Source: Phoronis australis (Eukaryota > Phoronida > Phoronidae). From it: 64,000 nucleotides of DNA. This document shows positions 24,401 to 34,990 of this stretch, in pieces; within the stretch, counting starts at the first letter, position 1, and each line of letters begins with the position of its first letter. The notes below the pieces were generated by a model that saw nothing but the letters and a program-made list of their open reading frames with translations, was not told the DNA's origin and did no database searches. The position numbers and the translations under genes are program-made. The stretch covers positions 985,252-1,049,251 of the forward strand of contig NMRA01000010.1 in NCBI GenBank assembly GCA_002633005.1, given 5' to 3'.

Positions 24401-25344
24401 TACTGAAGATATGGTTTAACTTCAAAAACATCACACGGATGGACCCAGACGTTTCCAAGAGTTCCAAGGGAGAGTGGGTTCAGTGACATGAATCAGGACT
24501 TTTCGGCGAAAGTCTCTTGAGTTTGGTCTGGAATTGGCGATCACTCTTCGTTGCTACAAATCGTTCCAGTTTGATTCTCGGGTTGCCTTGAACACCATCG
24601 CTACTTCGTCATAAATTAAAGATTAGTTATGAAGAGAGACTATAGTTAGGCGTCGTTCAGAAAACGACTAGACGTTTTACGACACCATTTCTTTGAGGTG
24701 ATGAAGAAAATTGGCAATACCTCACACACATACAGTCTGAATTCTATTTTCACGAGTTCCAGGACCAACTAAACCACTCCAAGCTCAAAAAACACATCGT
24801 GAAACTACAGAAAAGGCATAGTAGTAAACTAGTGACACAATTACAGTTACAAATGATGTCAAGAATTACACAAAATGCAAAACATAACACTTTAGACAAG
24901 TTTTACAGTACTACGCCTTAGCCCTAAGTGCCCTGCTCACTGAGTGCCTGCTGAAACTAGCCTACCAATGGGCCTTATCAGTTACACGTACACATCTGCA
25001 AATACTCCATAGGTTCTACAGGCGTACAACAAAATTCAGGACAATAGTTCGACAAAGAGTTACAAGGTGGCGCTGTATCTACATAAGGTTAAAAACATGG
25101 ATACAAGAACTGGGACTAAGGTTCAGCTGCCGCTGGAAATTTCCCGACTGCAGTGGCGCCATCAACGGTTTGGTACGCCACAAACCGGCTCTTTTTACTA
25201 GGACTTCACTCCCATGGAATCATACTGGTGGCTCTGGTTGATTCATTTTACAGGTTCCTGTTGGCATTCATCAGTGCAGCAGGTGCAGATCGTGGTTCCG
25301 GAGGTTTTGGAAATACGGAGTTGAAGAAAACTCTAGAAAAATAA
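24401..25344. other. No gene seen
   Basis: Follows the YqaJ relic and may still contain its unrecognisable 3' part. The open frame at 25153-25344 has no identifiable domain. Confidence 0.4.
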
Positions 25345-25600
25345 CAATGCAATTCATGCGCGCAGCCAGCCTTTTGGTAACAAAATGCCAGCGGACTGAA
25401 AAAAGAAAAAACAAAAAAAAAACAAAAATGGGCCCACCACTGTGAATTGCGAGTTTGTGCTTGTTTAGTGGACTTTTGTCTCATTTTCTTGGACATTTTG
25501 TTTCTCACAGGCGGACCTTTTTCCCACTTCGGCAAATGGGGGGCTTGTTCGAGCCCCCCGAGCCCTCCTCTCGCTGGGTGCGCGCATGCAATTCTTCCCA
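25345..25600 (+). repeat. GC-rich repeat family with TGCGCGC ends, copy 2
   Basis: The left end ATGCAATTCATGCGCGCAGCC is inverted at the right as GGGTGCGCGCATGCAATTC. Inside are GTGGACTTTTGTCTC, AGGCGGACCTTTTTCCCAC and CGGCAAATGGGGGGCTTGTT, shared with the copies at 7962 and 62108. It is non-coding. Confidence 0.65.
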
Positions 25601-25905
25601 ATCCCGAACCGTTGCCTAATGACGATCAACCTGTATCCTACTACACAGTTAGTGATGATGCCTTTGCTCTCTTTTGATAAGGGTCTTTCTTCTAAAAACT
25701 ATGACAGTGCAGGTGCCCATATTACCGAATACTTAGATCTAGATTTCTGGATTACCGTTTTGATTTCCTAAATCTTCGGTGACCTACTGTCTCCTTCGAT
25801 GGGATGTTTGACTGTAACGAGTCGCGGGATCTCTGGTCACATGGATTCTCGAAACTGCCTCTATACTCTCGTTCCAGGGGGAGGCCAATTTTAATCTGGC
25901 ACCAC

Positions 25906-26289
25906 CTACATTGTCGAGAGAAGGTTGTAGGACTGTAATGTAAATAGACTCCTGCGCTCCTCTCTGGAACCAGTTCTTTTCTCTGCACTGAATCTTAAAA
26001 TTTCTCTAACTAAACTCATTAGGGTGTTCATGCAGGTGATTTTACACAGCTGGTGAAATTCCATCCCTCGGAGCCCGTCTATGTTGATACCTTGGGTTCT
26101 TTGGGTGGTTGTCGTGCCCACATAAAACAAAGTAAATTGCTCTCTTTCACAGTAAATACCATAAACGACACCAGTAACACGGTCCTTTTCCTGCTTCCCT
26201 TTAGAGTGCACCAAGCGTTCTGACATTGTTGTCTGGTTTATGGACCGTTCTGATATTACATTGATAGCACAACCGTTGTATTTTCTCAC
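25906..26289 (-). pseudogene. GIY-YIG endonuclease domain of a Penelope-like element
   Basis: The frame carries RVTGVVYGIYCEREQFTLFY followed by VGTTTTQR. The paired G-V-V-Y and Y-V-G-T blocks are the GIY and YIG motifs of the nicking endonuclease that prepares target DNA for Penelope-like retrotransposition. The domain follows the RT C-terminus in the same orientation (26394-26588). The right part of the frame enters the inverted terminal repeat. There is no plausible start, and the frame is disconnected from the RT, so it is a relic. Confidence 0.65.
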
Positions 26290-26393
26290 ATACTGAGATC
26301 ATATACAGGAAAACAACTAAAGTTTCGGGGCGCTCACGGATGTTACGCTTAACAGCACAGTACTGTTTTCTGGTCGCCCTAGCGATGGACCAT

Positions 26394-26588
26394 TTAGACT
26401 ACCCTCACTTGGAAAGAGCCACTAACGATACAGTCAGCCCCATGAGATAAAGTGCTTACCATTATAGACTTTTGCTCTTGTGAAGGGTGAGAGTCAGAAA
26501 CAAGGCACTGATCTGTATGGGTCGGTTTACGGAAAACTTTGCAATGAAAATGGCCATTAATGCAATCCAGAAACGAGACAGTATTCAA
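26394..26588 (-). pseudogene. Reverse-transcriptase C-terminal fragment of a Penelope-like element
   Basis: The frame contains SFLDCINGHFHCKVFRKPTH, then TDQCLVSDSHPSQEQK. The F-L-D...K-V-F-R-K-P-T-H-T-D run is a hallmark at the end of Penelope-like reverse transcriptases, just before the GIY-YIG domain. The catalytic palm motifs are not present. About 190 bp of the right inverted terminal repeat follow directly upstream, so the 5' part of the gene was lost before or during insertion. Confidence 0.7.
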
Positions 26589-26842
26589 TCCTTCAACAAC
26601 ACTCCCTCGTTTCTGGATCGTGCTATCTCTATTTACACTACAGGCTATTTACATCCCGGTTCTACAGCCTATGCTCAACAAACTAGGTGGCACCAGTTTC
26701 AAATTGTTCTCGCCCTGTGCGAGAGTTTAGAGGTTGTTTCGAGATCCCACGTGACCAAAGTTCCCGTGACTCATCACAGTCAACAACCCATCGAAGGAGA
26801 AGGATAGGCCTCCGAAGATCCAGAAAATCAAAAAGGTAATCC

Positions 26843-27639
26843 AATGAACCAGTTTTAGCTGTTTTAATAATATTGAAATATCATGAACATACCTGGATTG
26901 CTCAAGGTCTGCATTTCGTTATAGTTAAATATAAACAAACCTTTACGCGGGTTACTTGCTGACATCTGCGTTGGTATACTTGGCGTCTATCATAGTGCCA
27001 CCTTGGGGCTCTGTGGTGAATCAGCATTGATTCTGACACCTGCCTGGTGTACACACAGAGTCAGCTGCAATATTACACTCGCATAGTGTTGGATAAAGTT
27101 TCACATCGGATGCTGTCCTCACATACATGCATGACACACCTTGTACAAAAAATGAGTTGTTGTTGACGGCAGATCTCCCTGTGCCAATGCGAGGGAAGAC
27201 GCTTTTAGAAAGTCAATGATGTTGCCCACGCGAGTGAACATGGGCCGTTATGAATCACTAATCCCCGATTCTCTGAAGTCCCTCGTGAAAGTGATAGGAG
27301 ACACAGGGTGCTCAAACGTTCTTTATTATACAATAAACCACGGGAAAACGAGCAGCAGCATCTGGCGCCTTTTTACACTAACCAAACTGAGAGATGACTA
27401 ATGCGGCTTCACGTAGTATTCATATACCAATAAATGCTCTTAAGTCTAGGTCAGATCATTAACATATCGTCAGATAGTATTTACAGGTTTGACCGCCATT
27501 TGGTTGGAAGGGTTGTTTTTGGCGTTTGATATGATTTTTACTTCTATCCGGAATGAAAGATTAACATCCTGGGACTGTATAAAGTTGGCTCTAGAGAAAG
27601 GTATTTAATGACAATGAGCATTTTTATTCGTCACCTCTT
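26843..27639. other. No gene seen
   Basis: The open frame at 27216-27401 has no recognisable domain. The last 100 bases may be an eroded upstream part of the LINE relic that follows. Confidence 0.4.
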
Positions 27640-28022
27640 ACATTCAGCTGAGAAATATCAAAACAAAACCAAGACCATTCTATTGTGCTTATATCGATTT
27701 TAGCAAGGCATTTGATTGGATACATACAACAAAATTGTTCTTTATACTAAATAGGCTTTGTTGGACCGTTGTTGAAATTCTACAAAGTGTATATACAACT
27801 GTAAGTGACAAAATAAAGACTGGATTAAGAAACACATATAAGAAATTTTTTGAGTGTAAGACTGCATTTGTTGTCTCTATGTTAAGTCCTTTGTTGTGTA
27901 TATATATTGACATGATACCTGTAGAGGTAAGTTATATTCAAGTTTACCCTGGTATTGAAAACATGTTTTTATTACTTATGTCGACTATTTACTCTAGTTG
28001 GCCAGTCTGCAGCTGTGTTTAG
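27640..28022 (+). pseudogene. LINE (non-LTR) reverse-transcriptase relic
   Basis: Translates as CAYIDFSKAFDWIHTTKL and then FFECKT...MLSPLLCIYIDM. F-S-K-A-F-D is the RT palm block with the first catalytic Asp. The later segment corresponds to the G-V-R-Q-G-x-x-L-S-P-L-L-F block, here mutated to TAFVVSMLSPLL. The YADD block is absent and stops interrupt the upstream frame near 27600. The clade cannot be assigned. Roughly 130 residues survive. Confidence 0.72.
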
Positions 28023-29619
28023 TCACAAAGACGATTAGACGTGCTACAAAAATTTTGCTCCAGTAGAATACGTCTGTGAACATCCAGAAGTCAAATATAG
28101 TTGTTTCCAAGAAATATGGACAATTCAAAGGGACAGAAAAATAATGATACTATAGGCTTGTGCAGTTTAAGACTTGCATTAGCCATAAATATTTAAGGAT
28201 TGCTTTTTTAAAGTAGATTAAGTCGGACAGCGTCAGTTCCATGAAAGGCAAGCAAAGCAATGAATTTGGTGAAACATTTCTGTGAGAAATGAGACTTAGA
28301 AGAAACGTTACTGCTAACTTATAAAATGATTTGACACATTGATAGCACTAATTTTCGCTATGGAGCAGAAATATTTGTTACAAGTCATAGACAAGAAATT
28401 GAAAATGTTCAAACACAATTCTGTTAATGGCTACTGTCTACTGGTATTACATGTAAGACGACTGACGTCATGGCAAAAGGAAAAATGTAGCCATCATGAA
28501 TTGCATGTACGTATGTCTTACACACATGTGTACGACTACAAAATATTTTTGGAAAATAATTGGTGTGTCCGTATTAAAATTTGTATTAACCAGCTGGTTT
28601 CGGCCTTGCGTGGTTGAAACAGAGAGTCGGTAATGAAAAATTCTTTTTCAGAATTCAAACAAAGCATCAAAAATGTTAACTTTCAAAGTTGGTTGCTGGT
28701 AGTAGAAAACATGGATATTAAAAAGTGCGAATTTTACAGAGGAGATAAGTCCGAGTTTTGTGAAAAGCATCTTTGTTCGGGAGAATACACATATTTTGCA
28801 TAGATGTTCAACTCACACACTCAGCAAAAATAGCATACCGTGCTCCAAGCCTAACTTCATGATCTGCGCCAACTGTACGGATGACGCAATCCCTAGAGTG
28901 TGCTAGTCGTCGAAGGGGATCGGCGATGGCACGAGCTGAAACATACCCGAGCTGACCCGCATTCTCTGAAGTAGAAATGAAAGCGGCGATAAATGAATTA
29001 TGGATTGACAAAAAAATACTCACATTTTCTTGTTAGCTGACAAGTTTGCTGAGATATACTACTACGAAGGTCGCCTCCCACGTGTTAATTCATTGAGGGT
29101 GGCATGTGTCCGCGATGACCCACAGTCGTTCATGTTGGAAAAATGAAATCAAACAGCGAAATAACTATGTAGCGATATAACCACATCCCGTAGGTCTAAA
29201 CTCATTTCTTGAGTCGGGATTATTCTCGTTATGCTAGTCTTAGGATAATGTGGTGACTAAGTATGTCATTTAAGTTCGTTAAGTTATCACCACTCTTTCT
29301 ACTTAAGGTTACCTCAAACCTGTTTTAGTGGCCTCCATTCTATCTCGTACATCAAAAAGCAAGACTGCCTTCTTGTAAAAATACGTATTTTCTGAACGAC
29401 AAAGATGAGGGATTGTAAAAATACATGCTATATTGATGTGCTACTATTATTATTGTTATTAACGTCTTTTTAAGTCCAGATTTAATTTCATACATGTAGC
29501 AAAACAACGCTTTTGTCAATTTTAATGAAACTTTTTTAAATGAAAACTTCACCAGATACCTCTTAAACGCTGCTTGAAATAATTTATTTTAGATTATAAT
29601 CTTAATTTGGTTTCTGTAA
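28023..29619. other. No gene seen
   Basis: Open frames at 28339-28617, 28808-29023 and 29352-29552 have no recognised domain. The 28020-28300 part could be an eroded LINE tail, but no motif supports it. Confidence 0.4.
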
Positions 29620-29772
29620 CACGGGGGATGGTGGCAAGGAGAGGGAGCGTGAGAGGGGAGAGGGAGATGGGGAGGGAGCGGGCGAGGGGAAGGAAGAGAT
29701 GGAAAAAGGGAGAGGGTGGGATGGAGGGTAAGCGAGGGTGAGGGAGGGAGGGTGAGAGAGGGAGGGTGAGAG
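29620..29772 (+). repeat. Purine-rich (GGGA)n-type tract
   Basis: About 150 bases almost free of pyrimidines, built from GGGAGAGGGA, GAGGGAGGG and GGTGAGAG units. Multiple G-runs could form G-quadruplex or triplex structures. It borders the fold-back element at 29810. Confidence 0.9.
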
Positions 29773-29809
29773 AACTGTTTTATTTAATGAGATACAAACA
29801 TATAAAAAA

Positions 29810-30672
29810 CTTCTTCGAAAACACTACTGTTATTTGGAAGCTCCATACAAAGTCGCTTCTAGTGTCGAAAGAACCTCTTTTCTTTAGGTGTGCTGCTATG
29901 TAGCAAAACACCGAGAGACATAACAAACAAGCAAATTAAAACACTAGCTATATTTTGAGACTGCATGTCTAATCATCGGGTATTAGGTGGAACAAACATA
30001 TACCAAGCGAAATAAACAGTGAAATACGCGTGACAATGGGAACAGGGGCACGGAGCACAAATGTAACACACGGTAGGAATCCCACAAACCTATCTAAACA
30101 GAGCCAGCGTGCGGTACACGCTTGTGAGCTGTTCATTCAACGTAGGTTTTTGTGACTGATCGGCAATGACGACTACAAGAACTTTAGCCGAAATTTGTCA
30201 TTTTCATCATAGCGAATGGTGGCATTGTCTGCTATTTGTTGTCTAGTTACTTTTCGCCCATGTTGGTTAACAAAATGATCTTGAATGGACCCGCCCAACA
30301 AGTGCATGGACAACCGTCACGAGAGAGAACACACCGGGTGTCCAATGTAACGCTCTTCACGATGTGAATAGGTCAAGATTGCATTTGGCCAATGGTCGCA
30401 ATCTTTCACGACTAGGGCTGTTTTTCATGACAAGGTGACATTACTTTATATTCTGATAATAAACAACTACATTCAATCTACATGTATCATCAGGTGTGAC
30501 CACCTTAACGTCATCCCTCGAAATAGATCTAGTGTTTTGTTTGTTTGTGTGTTATGTCTCTAGGTGTTTTGTTACATAGCTGCACACCTAAAGAAAGGAG
30601 ATTGTTTCGACACTAGGACCGACTTCGTGTCAATGTTTCAAACACAATGTTTAGTCGTGTTTTCAACGAAGC
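29810..30672. mobile_element. Fold-back element with about 142-bp inverted repeats
   Basis: The arms 29810-29951 and 30530-30672 are inverted copies. Both contain, in element orientation, TCGAAAACAC / TTGAAAACACGAC, GTGTCGAAA, CTTTAGGTGTGC, ACATAGC, AAAACACC and AGAGACATAAC. The 580-bp interior has no convincing ORF. The long terminal inverted repeats and lack of coding capacity mark a non-autonomous DNA transposon of the fold-back type. The target duplication was not identified. Confidence 0.75.
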
Positions 30673-31139
30673 TTGCGTTACAGAAGAGCTGCTACCGAAC
30701 AATGAACAATACGAAACCAAAAGTAATATATGAAAGAGCGTAATACACAAACACTCTTAGCGCAGTCGCCTTAGTTTTTACTAAATCGCTTCCACATGAC
30801 TGTGACTAGTCCGTAATTATATGTAAATTTCTGAAACTATGTTTGTATACATACAGCATTTATGATTAGTACCAGTTATTCCGACAAAACAGCCGGTGAC
30901 AGCCTACTTTCGCCTTTTGCGAGTGTCTAGTCTCGGTCATCGGCTGCAGTTCCAAGTCCTGCAAAATAATTCCTGTCAAAATTTATTTACCATATCTCGT
31001 CAGGAATTTCAGTACAAATTATCAATATTTGGTTTTATTAAAGGCCTACTGTATGGTTCCAAAATGACTATTTTCATATCTAAAATACACGTATTGATGA
31101 AAAACATCAACATACGGTGTCATAGCACACCCAGCTGTT

Positions 31140-31345
31140 AAGGGTGATGCAGGCATTTGGCATTACAATTTCTCAAATGATTTGGCGAATATTCGCTACA
31201 GTTGTCAAATTTGTAAGGTTCATGCTAAGAATCCCTCCCGGCCCATTGTTGTATTGCCAATGGCAAACGATTTTACCCAAAAGGTTGCTATGAATTTGAA
31301 CAAGTGGAATTCACGTTGGATTCTGCACTTAGTTGACATGCGTAT
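31140..31345 (+). pseudogene. Retroelement integrase fragment (zinc-binding to core junction)
   Basis: Translates as GDAGIWHYNFSNDLANIRYS, then CQICKVHAKNPSRPIVVLPM, then a stretch ending WILHLVD. The C-x2-C closes the H-H-C-C zinc module of retroviral-type integrases. P-R-P-I-V...P-M-A...V-A-M-N-L and L-H-L-V-D fit the start of the catalytic core, where the first Asp appears changed to Asn. Everything after about 31345 is unrelated. It is a short relic of an LTR retrotransposon different from the one at 41 kb. Confidence 0.6.
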
Positions 31346-31589
31346 TTTTTTAAATTGTCATGTCACCTTATACCTGTGCACCGAATTTGAAAAAGATAGC
31401 TTTAAACCTGAAGGAGGAGTAGCATTTTGAAAATTACATGACCTTTGCACCAAATGACCTCTTCCGGTGCGTTATGGAATATGATTATATAACGGATCAA
31501 AATTTATGTACTGTCAAAAGTGTTATGCTGAATTTAAAGACCGTACCTGCACCCAATTTGGAGTTATTAAGCCTCAAATTTGGTCGGAC

Positions 31590-32072
31590 GAAGAATAAGA
31601 AGAATAAGAAGAATAAGAATAAGAATAAGAATAAAATTGAAGAAAACCCAGGAACAACAGTATTCTGCGCTTACACGCGCAGAGTAATAAGAATAAGAAT
31701 AAAATTTAAGAAAACCCAGGAACAACAGTACTCTGCGTTTACACGCGCAGAGTAATAAAATTGAATAAAACCCAGGAACAACAGTACTCTGCACTTACAC
31801 GCGCAGAGTAATACGAATAAGAATAAAATTGATGAAAACCCAGAAGCAACAGTACTCTGCGCTTAGACGCGCAGAGTAATAAGAAGAATAAAACTGAAGA
31901 AAACCCAGGAACAACAGTACTCTGCGCTTACACGCGCAGAATAAATAAGAATAAAATTGAAGAAAACCCACCAACAACAGTACTCAGCACTTACACGCGC
32001 AGGGTAATAAGAATAAAATTGAAGAAAACCCAGAAACAACAGTACTCTGCGCTTACGCGCGCAGAGTAATTA
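31590..32072 (+). repeat. Hairpin-bearing minisatellite, seven copies
   Basis: Units of about 60-70 bp read AAGAATAAAATTGAAGAAAA, CCCAGGAACAACAGTA and CTCTGCGCTTACACGCGCAG. Each unit ends in a stem-loop: CTCTGCGC pairs with GCGCAGAG around a TTACAC loop. Stem centres lie near 31674, 31743, 31800, 31866, 31928, 31992 and 32055. The array starts inside an (AAGAAT)n run. It ends about 480 bp before the MACPF start codon. Confidence 0.92.
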
Positions 32073-32219
32073 TGTATCATTTGCTGCTGACATGGTCATA
32101 GGTCATCAAGAACTGATGAAGGGATTTTTAATGACACACTGATGCAGTTATGTTGAAAAACGGCGGAGATGCTAAAAATTTTAGTGGAGGTAAATTTCAT
32201 AAGAATAACCAATACCGGA

Positions 32220-32368
32220 GTAGAGTTCAGTAAAGCTAAGACCTCCCTAAGAAGCAAGACTTCGTGAGATACACGTGAGATGTTGCCGTGTATTTTAAAA
32301 GAGAACGCGTGACCTTTGCTAGATTTTAGCGAGGTCTTGGCGTAGGTACTTGCGTTATTGAACTCTAC
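32220..32368 (+). mobile_element. Miniature element, GTAGAGTTCA family, complete copy
   Basis: A 149-bp element with inverted ends GTAGAGTTCAGTAAAGCTAA and TTGCGTTATTGAACTCTAC; the 10 outermost bases are perfectly inverted. The core holds CGTGAGATACACGTGAGATG and TGTATTTTAAAAGAGAACGC. It is the best reference copy of a family with five members in this window. It lies 180 bp upstream of the MACPF start codon. A target duplication could not be recognised. Confidence 0.8.
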
Positions 32369-32549
32369 CCTGAACTAACGAATGCAGACAAATGACACGC
32401 ATACGTGGTGCAACCTAAGCCAGTGTGAGATCGAAATGGGCATTCCAGGACTAGACTAAGAGTTCTATGATCGAAGTTGTTCTCAGTCCAGGACTACAGT
32501 TCTATGATTTGAAGTATTAAGTGGTATTATTAACTCTTGCACTTTGTAG

Positions 32550-33947
32550 ATGAAGCACCTGTTCAGCTTACCAATGCTGATGTCTTTAATGGTGTTGACA
32601 ACCGCATCCGAAACGGCAAACGATGAAAATTCAGATGAGAAACAAAACTTAATCGGTCATGCGTTCTATTTGGCAAAAACGGATGCACTCCATCCAACGT
32701 CATCCAAAGCCATCAAATTCTTCCATGACATTCCACAGAACTGCAAAAACAAACAACAGCAAAGACGCAAATATAAAGAAGAAGATTACTTTGAAAATAC
32801 AGAAATTATCTACGTGAAGCTTGGAGCTGAGGTCAACTTGTCCTCCACAATAGTTGGTAAATCCAGTCTCGAGACGACTTTTACTGTAAAATCCAAGAGT
32901 TCATTTAAGAAGACTACTCGTGTTTCCGGACTATCCTACAAGATCGGCGGACAAGAATTCATCGAATCTTTAAAGCGAGAATGCCTCAGCGATCTTCAGC
33001 TTCGTGAAGACGTCATGGAAGACTTCGAGAGATTGCCAATCAAACTTGATAACCTGTTCAACTTAATAAGAGAATATCAGTATTTTTTTGAAAAACATGG
33101 TTCACACATCTTAACTGAAGTTTCCCATGGAGCTCTATTACGCCGGTTTGTTTTCGTTGAACAAACAACAGTTGAACTTCATAAAGATGACTTGCAAGCA
33201 TTTGCTTGTTTGAGGTTTAGAGTATTTACAATGTGTGCTGGAGTTGACTATCAGAAAAGTGCAAAAATGAAAAGTTACAACAAATCAGACTATATCGACA
33301 TTCTTAGTGGTTCGAACAAAACACTGGAATCTGAAATTACGAAGGAAGTAGAAGAGTCACTTTTAAACGATTCACAAGAAAACCCAGTTCCAATCAGCTT
33401 TAAGTTCACATCAACTTGGGACGTACTTAATTTCTGGTTTGCAAATGACAATGACAATAAGAATAGAGCCGACATATTGGAGCAAGTATACATGGGGTAT
33501 TTTGAATTGGGATGCTATAACAGAAGCGATTCTGGTTTTCTGCTACGGTCTTTTCGAGTTGACTCAATAAATGATGAGCGCGTGTTATTCGAATGTGTCT
33601 TAGAGCGTGAAGGTTGCCATAGTGATGACGACTGCCACGGTACAAGCCCCGATGATATCCAGTGCTATGGAAAAACTGCAATTGAACACTTTGCTTCGAA
33701 TACCAGGAAATTTATTGATCAAGCAAAAGTGCGGAAAACAGGTTACGGCGGGCCTCATGACGGCATCAATAAAAGCTGTTTTTTCAAAGATAACAAGCCG
33801 CAATGCAACCCAGATTATTTCTCTGACACAATAATCTGGGATGGGGTGTCTGGTAACCAGAAAATCCAAGTCTCAGGTGCTACTAAGGGGACCGTTTACC
33901 CTCTTTCCGTCTTGGGTGTTGTAATGTCTGCCCATTGGTTCTTTTGA
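32550..33947 (+). CDS. Secreted MACPF/perforin-fold protein
   Basis: A 465-residue protein of the membrane-attack-complex/perforin (MACPF) superfamily, whose members insert beta-hairpins into membranes in immunity, predation or development. Residues 1-19 look like a signal peptide (basic start, then a hydrophobic LFSLPMLMSLMVL core). The MACPF signature is at 176-195 (EYQYFFEKHGSHILTEVSHG from 175), with the G-S-H triad in place of the common G-T-H. The fold probably spans about 35-325. A Cys-rich segment follows (C349, C356, C362, C372, C410, C419). The tail ends with a short hydrophobic run (449-465) after small residues, which could be a GPI signal. The ATG follows a good acceptor (CTTGCACTTTGTAG), so a 5' UTR intron is likely. 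The CDS has no intron. Target membrane and role are unknown. Confidence 0.85.
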   Translation: MKHLFSLPMLMSLMVLTTASETANDENSDEKQNLIGHAFYLAKTDALHPTSSKAIKFFHDIPQNCKNKQQQRRKYKEEDYFENTEIIYVKLGAEVNLSSTIVGKSSLETTFTVKSKSSFKKTTRVSGLSYKIGGQEFIESLKRECLSDLQLREDVMEDFERLPIKLDNLFNLIREYQYFFEKHGSHILTEVSHGALLRRFVFVEQTTVELHKDDLQAFACLRFRVFTMCAGVDYQKSAKMKSYNKSDYIDILSGSNKTLESEITKEVEESLLNDSQENPVPISFKFTSTWDVLNFWFANDNDNKNRADILEQVYMGYFELGCYNRSDSGFLLRSFRVDSINDERVLFECVLEREGCHSDDDCHGTSPDDIQCYGKTAIEHFASNTRKFIDQAKVRKTGYGGPHDGINKSCFFKDNKPQCNPDYFSDTIIWDGVSGNQKIQVSGATKGTVYPLSVLGVVMSAHWFF

Positions 33948-34990
33948 AATTATGTTAGTCTTGATGCCGGTATCACTTTTTCATGGCTTGACATCGCTTA
34001 CAACTGCAACGCTTGTGAACGTTTGTTCGCATCGCTCTACCGAATGAAGTGTAAGCAGCTACAAGTATAGTAATCAGGGAATGTGCCATTGTTTCTTTAA
34101 TAGAAAGCTATATATACCAAACTTCACAAAAATCTAAAACTTAATTGGCTCTTGTATACGATAATGTGGTACAACATCCCTAATCTCAATCAAGTGTTAT
34201 TGTTGGCTTAATGGTGTTAATGCATTGACGTCACGGCAACAATAGGAACAGTTGTCAGCTCTGAAGAAATTTTTTACATAATATGTACGTGGACCAAAGT
34301 TTCCATGGGACTCAAGTAAATTGTGTTTGTCGTGAATCCAGGCAATAGGAACATGGCTTACTTATATTCTATAAAACAATTACTTGCCAAGAAGCACCGG
34401 CCATTCCCAGTGCTTACCTCACGAGACAGGTTAAGTTTTTTGTGTAGTGAGGATAGAAGATAACCTACGTTTACTTGTGAAATTGATGTTTGAGGTAAAG
34501 GGTTTTTTTAAAACAGCATGTGTATAAATGTATTAGATTTGAGGTATTTGTATACAAATTTATTCGATTTGATTGGTTTGAGCTCAAACTATTTCATGTT
34601 TCGACAAGTGTGTAATCCTGTTTATAGCTGACCACTTAAACAAGTTAAGGGTTTTGTATTTCTTTTATATGGCCCCATATTACTTGTTGTACAATTCTCT
34701 GTAGAACTGTAATTTGTATATCAACTGATGCGGTCTTCGTGTAAACTAAAGGGTACGTTTTTTTAGTTTGCCGTACTGAGTGATTGTAATGTTTTGAATT
34801 GTGACGTACATGCAGTTGATGTGTCGTGTAATGGACTGTACATTGGGTGTGTGTTCCACGTAAATCTGGTTGTAAATCAATGATGAACTAATTACGTCAA
34901 AAACTAACGGTTGTGCATTGTTGTAGTTGACTTGAAAGACAGATTATGTTTTATTTGTATATTTTAAACTTCCCGAAATAAACATTTGAA
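33948..34990 (+). promoter_or_regulatory. 3' UTR and polyadenylation signal of the MACPF gene
   Basis: About 1 kb of T-rich non-coding sequence follows the stop. The first good AATAAA in a plausible context is at 34977-34982, followed by a GTTGTTTCTCTTT U/GU-rich stretch near 35000. No other signal explains this interval. Confidence 0.5.

Larger units (their letters stand above)
25749..26842 (-). mobile_element. Penelope-like element with inverted terminal repeats
   Basis: The two ends (25749-25955 and about 26637-26842) are long inverted copies of each other. Read toward the element ends, both contain CTATTTACAT, TAGAGG-GTTTCGAGA, CATCGAAGGAGA and AAATCAAAA-GGTAATCC. Between and partly within them, the minus strand encodes the C-terminal part of a reverse transcriptase, then a GIY-YIG endonuclease. 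That RT-EN order and LTR-like repeats that can be inverted are established traits of Penelope-like elements. The 1.1-kb copy is 5'-deleted and frameshifted. Confidence 0.72.

Noticed and set aside
31438-31977. Lys/Asn-rich open frames on plus and repeated peptides on minus
   Set aside because: They are produced by the (AAGAAT)n run and the hairpin minisatellite.
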